NCBI GenBank assembly: GCA_020740775.1
Contig: JAHEWK010000003.1
Coordinates: forward strand, 186,001-250,000
Reading direction: 5' to 3'
DNA length: 64,000 nt
Source of the DNA: Ilyonectria destructans
Lineage: Eukaryota > Ascomycota > Sordariomycetes > Hypocreales > Nectriaceae
The notes under the pieces were generated by a model. That model made no database searches. It was not told the DNA's origin and was given only the letters and a program-made list of their open reading frames with translations. This document shows, one piece after another, positions 30,001 through 42,000 of the stretch (positions are counted from its first letter, which is position 1; every line of letters starts with the position of its first letter). The position numbers and the translations under genes were made by a program.

Positions 30001-33000
30001 CCATGTTAGACATCCAACAGCAGTGTGATCTTGTCAGCAAGCAACAGATTGAAGATGCGTATCCCACTACAACTCTTCAAGAAGGTCTTATCGCTCTGGC
30101 CGTCAAGCAGCCGGGGTCCTACATTGCCAAGTACGCCTATGCCCTTCCTGAAAGCATTGATATCACTCGATTCAAGGCTGCATGGGAGCGGACCCTGGAT
30201 CTCTGTGACAATCTGCGCACTCGCATCGTCCTTCGAAACGGTGCTTCTATTCAGGCTGTCATCCGCGAGCCGGCGGTCTGGGAGTCTACTGACGGCCAGA
30301 ACCTACGCTCCGTCATGGATGGCCTCAAGAACATCGAAATGCAGTACGGCTCACGACTTTGCCGCTATGCTCTTGTCACCGAGCCGAGCGGGCAATGCCA
30401 CTTCGTATTGACAGTTCACCACGCTGTCTTTGACGGTTGGAGCTTGAACATTGTCTTGGACACACTTGTGAAGGCGTACCGAGGCGATTCCATACTCGCT
30501 ATGCAGCCATACTCAACCTTCATTAATTACACAATGAAGCTTGACGAGGCTAAGGCGGCTGAATATTGGACGGCTCAGCTCAACGGCGCCCAGCCTCCAT
30601 CGTTCCCAAGGACCGATATTTCGAGCAACCATGCCAGTGTCACTCGGGTCATGCGATCGGCAATTCCATTCCCCAAGTTAGCCGACACTTCTATTACAAA
30701 GGCTAGCATCCTTCGAGCTGCTTGGGCTCTGGTTATGGCCCGCTATGGAGACAGCGATGACGTTTGTTTCGGTACAACTGTATCTGGTCGCCATGCGCCT
30801 GTGGCCGGTATTGACAGAACTGCTGGACCAGCTGTGGCAACCGTTCCCATCCGTGTGCGCGTCGACAAGGACAATACTGTTTCCAGTCTCTTCAAGGAGA
30901 TCCAGCAACAGGCAACAGAGATGATCCAGTATGAGCAGTTTGGTCTACGTAACATCTCCAAGCTTGGCCCCGATGCCAAGGCCGCTTGCGACTTCTCTAG
31001 CTTGATGGTCGTCCAGCCTGTTCTGCATGGCCAGTCTACCACCAACGCCGAAACCGATGAAGTGGTTCTTCTCCCCGCTGACTCCGATGCCTACAGGCAG
31101 CAAGACGCCCTGGCTGGCTACTTCACGTACCCGTTGATTGTGGAGGCTTTGACCCACGAGGACCGAGTGGAGCTCGTCTTCACCTACGACTCCGTGCTTC
31201 TTCCCGAGATTCAGCTTGAGGCTCTGTCGCATCACTTGGCTCACGTCGTCTCACAACTTCTAACATCAAACGCCTCTTTGGACCAAATCTCAATCACCAG
31301 CGAGTGGGATGTTCAGCAAGTCGCAAAGTGGAGCGCGGCCAAGGCCACCAAGACACTCTCTGATTGCGCCCACGAGATGATCTCGCGCCAGGCCCTCCAA
31401 AACCCATCTCGCGAGGCCATTTTCTCTTCCGAGGGCAGATTAACCTACGCGGAGCTAGAAATGATGTCCACACAACTTGCTATGTACCTTGTTCAGCTCG
31501 GACTGACGTCGGAGATGGTTGTTCCCATCTGCTTCGAAAAGTCCATGTGGGCGATGGTTGCACAGCTCGCAATCATGAAGGCTGCCGGCGCGTTCCTGCC
31601 CCTCGACCCCTCGCACCCCATCACTCGACGCGAGTCTCTCATCAAAGAGGTGGGAGCCAAGTTCGTTCTTGTCTCACCTCAAACCGCTGAGCCTTTCTCG
31701 GGACTAGCTGAGAACATCGTCTCTGTTTCAGCGTCGTTCATCTCCGGACTGCCCAAGTCCCCTTACCGCATCAGGCAATTCAAGTCCACGACTACTCCCA
31801 AGAACGCCGCCTACGTGTTCTTCACTTCTGGTTCTACTGGCAAGCCAAAGGGTGTGGTCATCGAGCATGCTGCTCTTTGTTCTAGCATCATTGGACATGG
31901 TAGAGCATACGGCTTTGGTCCCGAGTCTCGAGTGTTGCAGTTCTCCAACTACGTGTTCGATGGAAGCATTTGCGAAATTTTCACACCGCTAGCCTTCGGA
32001 GGCACCGTGTGTATTCCTTCCGAGACCGAGCGATTGGAGAATGTTTCCCAGTTCATCAACAATGGCAATGTTACTGTTGCTATGCTTACTCCCTCGTTCG
32101 CCAGAACCCTCAACCCGCAAGATGTGCCTACCCTAGACACTATGGTTCTTGGCGGAGAGGCCTTGGCAAGGGATAACCTTGACGCCTGGTTTGGACGAGT
32201 AAAACTCATCAACGCCTATGGTCCTACCGAGATTTGTGTTGTCTGCTGTTCGCATATCTTCAAATCCAACAAAGAGTCACCTACGACAATTGGTCGTAGC
32301 CAGAACGCTCTGTGTTGGATCGTTGACGCAAATGACCATCGCCAGCTGGCTCCAATTGGCTGCGCGGGTGAGCTTGTTGTCCAAGGTCCAACTCTGGCCC
32401 GCGGTTACTTCAATGATCCGACAAGAACTGAGGCCTCGTTCATCGAAGGTGTCAACCTGATGCCGACAGTTTCGACCGCTGAGAAGCCCAGGTTTTACAA
32501 GACCGGAGATCTCGTCAAGTACAACTTCGATGGTACCATCGAGTACATCGGCAGAAAGGACACCCAGGTTAAAATCCGCGGCCTCCGTATTGAATTGGGA
32601 GAAGTCGAGTACCAAGTGGGCGTTTCTCTCAAAGGTATTAAGCAGGTTGTCGTGGACGTCTTCAAATCCGATGGCGGCTCCAATCTCATTGCCTATTTCA
32701 GCTTCAACGAGAACGAACCGACCGCCAATGCGGTAGCAGTTGCTGACAACGTCTTCCTGAAAATGACGACGGCACTAGAAAGACAGATCACCGTCATGGC
32801 CAGCTTCCTGAGCTCAGTGCTGCCGCGGTACATGGTTCCAACTCTGTTCATCCCCTGCAGTTACATCCCAACATCTACTTCAGCCAAGTTGGACAGAAAG
32901 GCACTTCGCACTATGACAACTGCACTTGATCGGGACTTGCTATCTCGTTACGCACTCGTTCGCGCTAAGAAAGAGGCCGTCGAGACGCCAATGGAAGCCC

Positions 33001-36000
33001 GCCTGCAAAAGATGTGGGCTGAGGTCCTCTACATCGCCGTGGATTCTATTGGCAGGCATGATAGTTTCATGGGACTCGGTGGCGACTCCATCACGGCCAT
33101 CCAATTGGTTACCATCGCTCGTGATCTCGGCTTGGCAGTCACCGTGAGTGATATCTTCGCCGATCCTCGTCTCTCAGCCATCGCCGCCAAGATGGGCCAG
33201 GGTGAGGGCGAGGAGGAACAGTCTTACGAGACCAAGCCCTTCAGCATGGTGATGCGGAGCGAGATCGACGCTGTGAAGTCTGCAGTTCGGGAAGAATGCA
33301 GTTTGTCGAGCGAGATTCTCATTGAGGATGCTTATCCTTGCTCGGGCTTCCAAGAAGGTCTGATGGCCCTAGCCGTCAAGCAGCCTGGCTCCTACATCGC
33401 CAAGAATGTCTATCGCCTCCCTGATGGCATCGACCTGCCTCGCTTCAAGGCTGCGTGGGAGAAGACAGTTGAGCTATGCGACAACCTACGAACCAGAATT
33501 GTGGTTCACAATGGAAAGTCATTCCAGGCCATCATCAAGGAAAGGGCTTCATGGGAGCCTACCAATGGCTTAAGCCTGCGCGCTTTCATGACTGCCATGA
33601 AGGCTATGGATATGCAATACGGCTTGCCACTCTGCCGTTCTGCTATTGTTACAGAAGCCAACGGCCAACATCACTTTGCTTTGATCATCCACCATGCTGT
33701 CTTTGATGGCTGGAGCTTGAATGTTGCGTTCGGCGTTCTCTATAGCATCTATCGAAACGAGCCTGTCTCAGCCCTACCGCCATATTCCAGCTTCATCAAC
33801 TACACAACGCAGCTGGACCAGACCGCGGCGAATACATACTGGAAATCGCAGCTGGACGGCGCGCAACGAGCTACATTCCCACGGACGGACCTGAACTCCA
33901 AGTCGCAGATTGAGACGCGTATCATGAAAACGAAGATTAACTTTTCCAAGATCCCAGATACTTCGGTCACAAAGGCCACCATCTTGCGGGCGGCATGGGC
34001 TATCGTTCTCGCTCAATACTGCGACACCGATGACATCTGTTTCGGCACAACTGTATCTGGCCGTCAGGCATCTGTACCCGGTATCGAGAAGATGGCCGGA
34101 CCGGCTGTAGCTACAGTTCCGATCCGGGTTCGCATTGATCGTCAACACGGCATTTCCACCTTCCTGCAAGGCGTACAGCAGCAAGCCTCAGACATGGTTG
34201 CATATGAACAGTATGGCCTTCGCAATATCTCCAAGCTGAGCCCCGAAGCTAGGGAAGCTTGTGAGTTCTCAACTCTACTCGTCATTCAACCTGTCCAGCA
34301 TGTTGCCGACGAGGGCAGTGACGCTCTCCTGCTGTCGACTGAGCAGGCGATGTACACGGACGAGGAGGCAGCGGAAGGCTACTTCACATATCCATTAGTC
34401 ATGCAGGGCTTCACCTACGACGACCAAGTTGAGCTGGTACTTACTTACAACCCCGCTGTTGTATCTGAGGATCAGCTCGTGAGCCTGACTCACCACTACG
34501 ACAATGTTGTTCAACAGTTGCTTGAAGAGACCGACGCACCGTTGAACACTGTGCAGATGGCCAGTGACTGGGACTTGGCTAAAGCGATCGATTATAACGA
34601 CGACGAGCCCGAGATCATCCGCTCATGCGTTCATACGCTGGTTGAAGCGCACGCGCGAGACCGACCTGATGCGCTTGCTATCGCCGCTTGGGATGGCGAG
34701 TTGACATACTCGGAACTAAACAACTCTGCTAACAGGCTGGCTACCTACCTGATTAGGACTGCTGGCGTCCAAGTCGGTGATCTTATTCACGTCTGTTTCG
34801 AAAAGTCTGTATGGTTCTTTGTTTCCATACTGGCTATCAACAAGGCCGGAGCAGCTTGGGTGCCACTAGACCCCTCGCATCCAGAAGAACGCCAGAAACA
34901 GATTGTGCGGCAGACCGGCTCCCGCCTATTGCTAGCATCCTCCACTACCTCTGCGCATTGTGCTAGCCTTCTCCTCAACATGGTGGAGGTTACACCAGCT
35001 CTCGATGCATACCTGGTCGGCGCCATGGGACCTAATGCACCAGTGATCAATCGCAATGTAGCCCCCAGTGAGGCTGCCTACGTCCTATTCACCTCCGGTA
35101 GTACGGGTACTCCTAAGGGCCTCGTCATGCAGCATGGAGCTGTATGCACAAGCCAGACCGCTATTGGCAAGCGCCTCGGATTGACAGCATCCGTCAGGAT
35201 ACTGCAATTCGCATCCTTCGTCTTCGATCTCTGTATCGGTGAGATCATCGCGCCGCTGATCTGCGGAGCTACCATCTGCGTTCCATCCGAAGAGGTTCGT
35301 ATGAATGGTATCAAAGAGTTCATCAATACCATGAAGGTTACCTGGGCCTTCCTTACTCCGTCTTTTGCTCGGACCTTAATGCCAGCAGACGTCCCAGGAC
35401 TGGAGCTTCTGCTGCTTACTGGCGAGGCTGTTGGTCGAGATGTCTTTGAGACTTGGGTCACCCACTTACGACTGGTGACCGGATGGGGACCGGCTGAGAC
35501 GTGTGTGTTCAGCACCCTTCATGAATGGACTTCAGCAGAGGAATCGCCGCAAACCGTGGGACGATCGGTGGGCGGTTTCTGCTGGATCGTGCATCCAGAT
35601 GATCCGCAAAAGCTGGCCCCGATCGGCTGCGTTGGTGAAGTTGTCATTCAAGGCCCAACGATCCTTCGCGAGTATCTAGCAGACCCTGCCAGGACCGCCA
35701 TGTCAACTGTTACCTCGCTCCCCAGCTGGGCGCCAAATCGGTCCTCGCCTTACTATGGACGCTTCTTCAAGTCCGGCGATCTCTGCTACTACAACCCTGA
35801 CGGCACCATCGAATTCATCAGTCGCAAAGATACACAGGTCAAGATTCGCGGCCTTCGTGTTGAACTCAGTGGGGTCGAGCACCATTTGCGCGCAGCCCTA
35901 CATGGCGTGCGGCAAGTTGTTGTCGAACTCTTCAAGGGAGACGCCGGCACACACCTCGTCGCATACTATTGCTTCAACGAAACCACACGCAGTAGTAGCG

Positions 36001-39000
36001 GCATCGATGACAGCATATTCATCCCTCTCACTGCTGACCTAAAGAGTCAGATCAATGCTGCCATCACTCAATTGGGTATAACATTACCTGGCTACATGGT
36101 GCCAACAATGTTCTTCCCCTGCCACTTCATGCCCTCTATTACGTCTACTAAGCTGGACCGTGGCGGATTAAAACGCCTTACAGCTGGCCTTAGTCGGGAC
36201 GTTTTGGCTAAATACGCCCTTACTGACGATGAGAAGCGAGCGCCCGAGACACCTATGGAGCTTCGCCTTCAACAGCTGTGGTCAACTGTTCTAAATATCC
36301 CTACCGAGTCTATCGGTCGTGATGACAGTTTCTTGCGCATCGGCGGTGACTCTATTTCTGCTATCCAGTTGGTTACAGCTGCACGAGAAGCCGGCCTAAT
36401 TCTGACAGTCAATGACATCTTCCACGATCCTCGCCTCTTGGCCATTGCTACCAAGGTTGTTGAGACAGACGACGCCCCGTCGTACGACACGGAGCCATTC
36501 AACTTGTTGCCAATTGGAGAACTTGATGCTATCAAGTCAGACATTCTTGCCCAGTGTGAGGATCTGTCGAGTGACTATGGCATTGAAGACGCATACCCCT
36601 GCACTGGTCTCCAGGAAGGACTTATGGCTCTGGCCGTCAAGCAACCTGGATCCTACATCGCCAAATACGTCTACTGTTTACCTGATAGCGTTGACACATC
36701 TCTGTTTCAACAAGCTTGGGCCCAAACGGTTGAGCTGTGTACCAACCTTCGCACACGGATTGTGGCCCGCAATGGTATGTCATTGCAGGCTGTTCTCCAC
36801 CAGAAGGCCACCTGGGAAGACACCGATAACCTCGACTTGCACGCCATGATGAATTCAACAAAGACCATTAAGATGCAGTATGGTTCTCGACTGTGCCGGT
36901 ACGCGCTTGTTACAGAAAACTCTGGACAACGCTACTTTGTACTCGTTATCCATCATGCTGTGTTTGACGGTTGGAGTATGAATGTGGCTCTTAGCATATT
37001 CTACAGTCTCTACCGAGGTCAATCGGTGCCTAAGCTGCAGCCCTACTCAGACTTCATCAACTACACTTCGCAGCTTGATCACACAGCTGCCGCCGACTAT
37101 TGGAAGGATCAGCTTGAAGGCGCTCAACGCGCTACCTTCCCGAAGATGGACATCATGGACACTAAGCCGGCCAGCGAGATCCTGAAGACAACAGTGCAGT
37201 TTCCCAACACGACCAACACCTCAATCACCAAGGCCACCATCATACGTGCCGCTTGGGCTATGGTCCTCGCTCGATACAGTGATACCGATGATATCTGCTT
37301 CGCAACAACTGTCTCTGGTCGCCACGCGCCAGTGGCTGGTGTTGAAAGAATGGTTGGACCGGCTGTCGCGACTGTTCCGGTCAGAGTGCGCCTCGATCAG
37401 CAGAAGGGAGTCCTGGGATTCCTGGAAGATGTGCAACAGCAAGCTTCGGCTATGGTTGCATATGAACAGTTTGGCCTGCGCAACATCTCGAAATTGAGCC
37501 CAAGTGCCAAGGAGGCTTGTGAGCTCTCCAGCTTGCTAGTCATCCAGCCAAGTATTGCCACCACGGACGACTCCAACGACGCCATCCTGATTTCGGCAGG
37601 ACCGGAGGATTTCGAGGAGGAAGAGGCCCTGGAAGGTTACTTTACCTATCCTCTTGTTCTCCAGTGTATGACGCATGATGATCACATTAAGATGTCATTC
37701 ATCTACAACTCTGCAGTGATTCCGGAATCACAGCTTCACGCACTTTCCCAGCACTTGGACAGTGCCATACAACAGCTACTAGCGCAGAACGATACTCTTC
37801 TGTCTGCAGTATCATTGTCAGGCAAGTGGGATCTTGAGCAAGCAGTGCAGTGGAACACAGCAGACGCCACACCGGTAAATGCTTGCGTCCATAACCTCAT
37901 CTCAGACCGCGCCAGACGGACCCCAGAGCATGAGGCTATCGTTTCCTCTGAAGGCAGCCTCACATATGCTCAGCTGGACCATGTGTCTACCATATTCGCC
38001 AACTACCTGTCGCAGCTCGGTGTGACAGTAGGCACGATGGTGCCATTCTGCTTTGAGAAGTCCCACTGGACTATTATCGCAATGATCGCTATCATGAAGT
38101 CCGGTGGCGTTTTCATTCCGATCGACCCATCACACCCAGCAGACCGACGCCAGGCAATTGTGGATGAGGCTGGGGCCCGCTTCATGGTTGTTTCGCCATT
38201 GACAAAGGACGCTTGTGAAGGCATGGTTGAACACGTCATCGAACTGCGTGGTTCCCTTCTTGTTCGTCTTTCCAAGGCAACTCCCCGCCCCGAATCAGTC
38301 GTCAAGCCGACTCCATCCGACGCTGCCTACATCATCTTCACCTCGGGATCTACTGGCAAGCCAAAGTCATTCCTTGTGGACCACGCTGCCTTAAGTACTA
38401 CCACTGTGGGCCATGGAAGGGCCTATAACCTCAACAAGACCTCTCGGGTATTGCAATTCTCTAGCTATGTCTTTGACGTTAGCTTGAGTGAGATCCTTGA
38501 AACCCTTACCTTTGGTGGTACGGTCTGTATCCCATCAGATGCCGAGCGATTGGAAAGCATAACCAGCTTTATTAAGCAAACGGGCGTCAACACAGCACTT
38601 TTGACATCCACCTTCTTACGAACCTTGACCCCCGCGGACGTTCCGTCACTCGAGCTTCTGATACTCGTGGGTGAAGCCCCAGCTAAGGATATCCTGGATA
38701 CATGGCACAAACATGTGACGGTCGCCAACGCATATGGCCCGTCCGAGATTTCCGTCTTCTGCACTTCACATGTTTACAAGTCGGCCGATGAGCCACCCAT
38801 GACAATCGGTCGCGGCTTTGGTTGCGCCTGCTGGGTCGTCGAGCCTGACAACCACCAACGCCTCGCGCCAATCGGATGTATCGGAGAGCTTCTGGTGCAG
38901 CGACAGATGGCCCAAGGATATCTTAATGATAGAGATCTAACTGATGCGTCCTTCATCAAGAGCGTCGAATGGCTCCCAACACCGTCGGCTACGGATACCC

Positions 39001-42000
39001 GACAGTTCTTCAAGACCGGTGACCTGGTCCGATACCGATTCGATGGTACGATGGAATACCTGGGCCGACGAGATACCCAAGTCAAGGTCCGCGGTTACCG
39101 TATCGAACTTGGCGAAATCGAGTATAACATCAAGCACGCTCTGCCTGAAGTTGAGTACGCTGCGGTTGATGTCATCCGCCGTGACTCTCGCGAGACGTTG
39201 ATCGCGTTTTTCAGCTTCGGCGATGAGACCATCAGCCCGAAGACAGACATATCGGAGTGGCTCCTGACAATGAACGACACCTTGAAGGAGTCTGTTAGCA
39301 CCCTCGCAGACGAGTTGAAGCGAGTCTTGCCAAGCTACATGGTGCCAAGTCTCTTCATCCCAATGAAGGCTATGCCATTTGGAACGTCGTTCAAGCTTGA
39401 TCGAAGACGACTACGCAACTTCGCCAACCAACTCCCTCAAGAAACCTTGAACACTTACGTGATGGGTAGCGAGGAGAAGGTGGAGCCAACCACCGAAATG
39501 GAGTTCAAGCTCCGCGACTTGTGGGCACAGGTGCTCAAGATGTCGCCGGACCAGATTGGCAAGAATGACAGCTTCCTCCAGATTGGTGGTGATTCTATCA
39601 CGGCCATCCAGCTAGTATCTCTCGCACAACAACATGATATTAGCTTGACGATCGCAAAGATTTTCGAGAATTCGCGACTCAGTCACATGGCTACTATCGC
39701 AGTCATCGCAGATCCAGGCATGTCGGACGAGACCAAGCCCTTCAGCCTCCTTCCCAGCAACGAAGTCGACTCGATTAAGGAGAACATTCGAGACACCTGT
39801 CTTCTCTCTAGTGAACAGGACATTCAAGATATCTACCCTACCACTAGCATTCAGGAAGGCCTTATGGCTCTAACGGTCAAGCAACCGGGCTCATACATTG
39901 CTAAGAATGTGTATCGTCTACCCAGCAATATCGACATCGCCCGCTTTAAGGCTGCATGGGAGCACACTGTTGAAGTCTGTGACAGCCTTCGCACCAGGAT
40001 CACGATTCGGGATGGAGTCTCCCTCCAGAGCATCGTCAGGGAAGCGCCAGATTGGGAGCCTACCAACGGCCTTAATCTTGATACTGTCCTGAGCAACCTG
40101 AGCAAGATCCACATGCAGCATGGATCGCGACTATGCCGCTATGCTATTGTCAATGAAGATGGCAAGCGGTACTTCATTATGATGATCCACCACTCGGTTT
40201 TTGATGGCTGGAGTTTGAACGTCATTCTCAGTGCGCTGTACCAATTCTACGAGGGCCAGCCCGTTCAGGCATTGCAACCATACTCTGGGTTCATCAAGTA
40301 CACCACGCAGCTCGACAAGGTAGCAGCGACTGTTTATTGGAAGGATCAGCTAGAGGGTGCCCAGCGCGCCATGTTCCCGCACACTGAGCTTACCACTAGC
40401 TCCAAGCCCATCAGTCGCATCGCGAAGATGACTATTCCATTCCCCAAGACCAAGGAGAATGCAATTACGCAGGCAACTATTCTTCGCGCCGCGTGGGCGA
40501 CGGTGCTTGCGCGATACTCAAGCACGGATGATATCTGCTTCGGCACTACAGTATCTGGCCGACAAGCATCAGTGATGGGTCTTGGAATGATGGCTGGGCC
40601 TGCAGTGGCGACTGTCCCAGTCAGAGTCCGTCTTGATCACCACAAGGGTGTTTCCAGCTTCTTGCAAGACATCCAACGACAAGCTTCTGAGATGATTGCA
40701 TACGAGCAATTTGGTCTCAGGAACATTTCCGCCGTTAGCAAGGAAGCCAAGGAAGCGTGTGACTTTTCAAGCCTTCTCGTTATCCAGCCTGTGCAGAAGG
40801 TCATCTCTATAGGCGAGGGCAACGAACCTATCCTCACTCCTGCAGATGTCGGAGACCAAGGCGCAGACGCCTACTTCAGCTACCCTCTCGTTCTCATGTG
40901 TCTCACATATGACGACCACATCGAGCTTGAGTTTACCTATCACAGCAACGTTGTCAGCGAGGCACGACTTCAAGCAATGTCGCACCACTTCGACAATGCT
41001 GTCCATCAACTTTGTCAAGGAGGCAAGACTCCCATGGATACAGTTTCAATCGCTGGATCCTGGGATGTACAAACTGCATTGGAGTGGAACAGCAGTGATC
41101 TGGAAGTTGTCGACTCCTGTATCCACCAGCTCATTGAGAAGCAAGCGCACCTGCAGCCTCAGAGCCTCGCCATCGACGCGTGGGACGGACAGCTCACGTA
41201 CAAAGAGCTGGACCAGGCAGCAAACAGATTTGCTCACCTGTTGATCGTTGACTATGGAGTCCAGCCTGGTGACCTTATTCCAGTCTGCTTCGAGAAGTCT
41301 GTCTGGTTTACTGTTGCCATTCTGGGCATCAATAAGGCTGGCGCTGCTTGGGTGCCCATTGACCCCTCGCACCCACAGCTTCGCCATCAGCAAGTTGTCC
41401 AGCAAACAGGTGCGAAGATCACGGTGGCATCACTCACCAGTGCTGACATTTGTCACGACTTGGTGCCACATGTGATCGCATTGTGTGCAGCATTAGATAC
41501 CAGGCTTACAACGCGATCGAAGGAGTGGAGCATGCGTCCCCCGACAACCAACATCACACCTTCAAGCGCCGCTTACGTCCTATTCACTTCCGGTACGACC
41601 GGTATCCCTAAGGGTGTTGTTATGCAGCACCGCTCTGTCTGCACGAGTCAGACAGCTATTGCCAGAAGACTCAACATTACACCCGATATAAGGCTTCTGC
41701 AATTCTCAGCCTATGTCTTCGATGTTTCCGTTGGTGAGATCATCGGCGCCTTAGTCTCTGGAGCTTGTGTTTGTGTTCCTTCGGAGCATGACCGCATGAA
41801 TGACCTGAGACAGTTCATCAATAACATGGACGTCAACTGGGCTTATCTAACTCCCACCTTCGCTCGCACACTCAAGCCTGCGGATTTGCCTAGTCTGAAG
41901 CTCTTGCTTCTAGCCGGCGAGGCTGTTAGCAAAGACGTCTTTGAGATATGGTTTGGCAAGGTACGCCTCGTCAACGGATGGGGCCCTGCAGAGACCTGTG

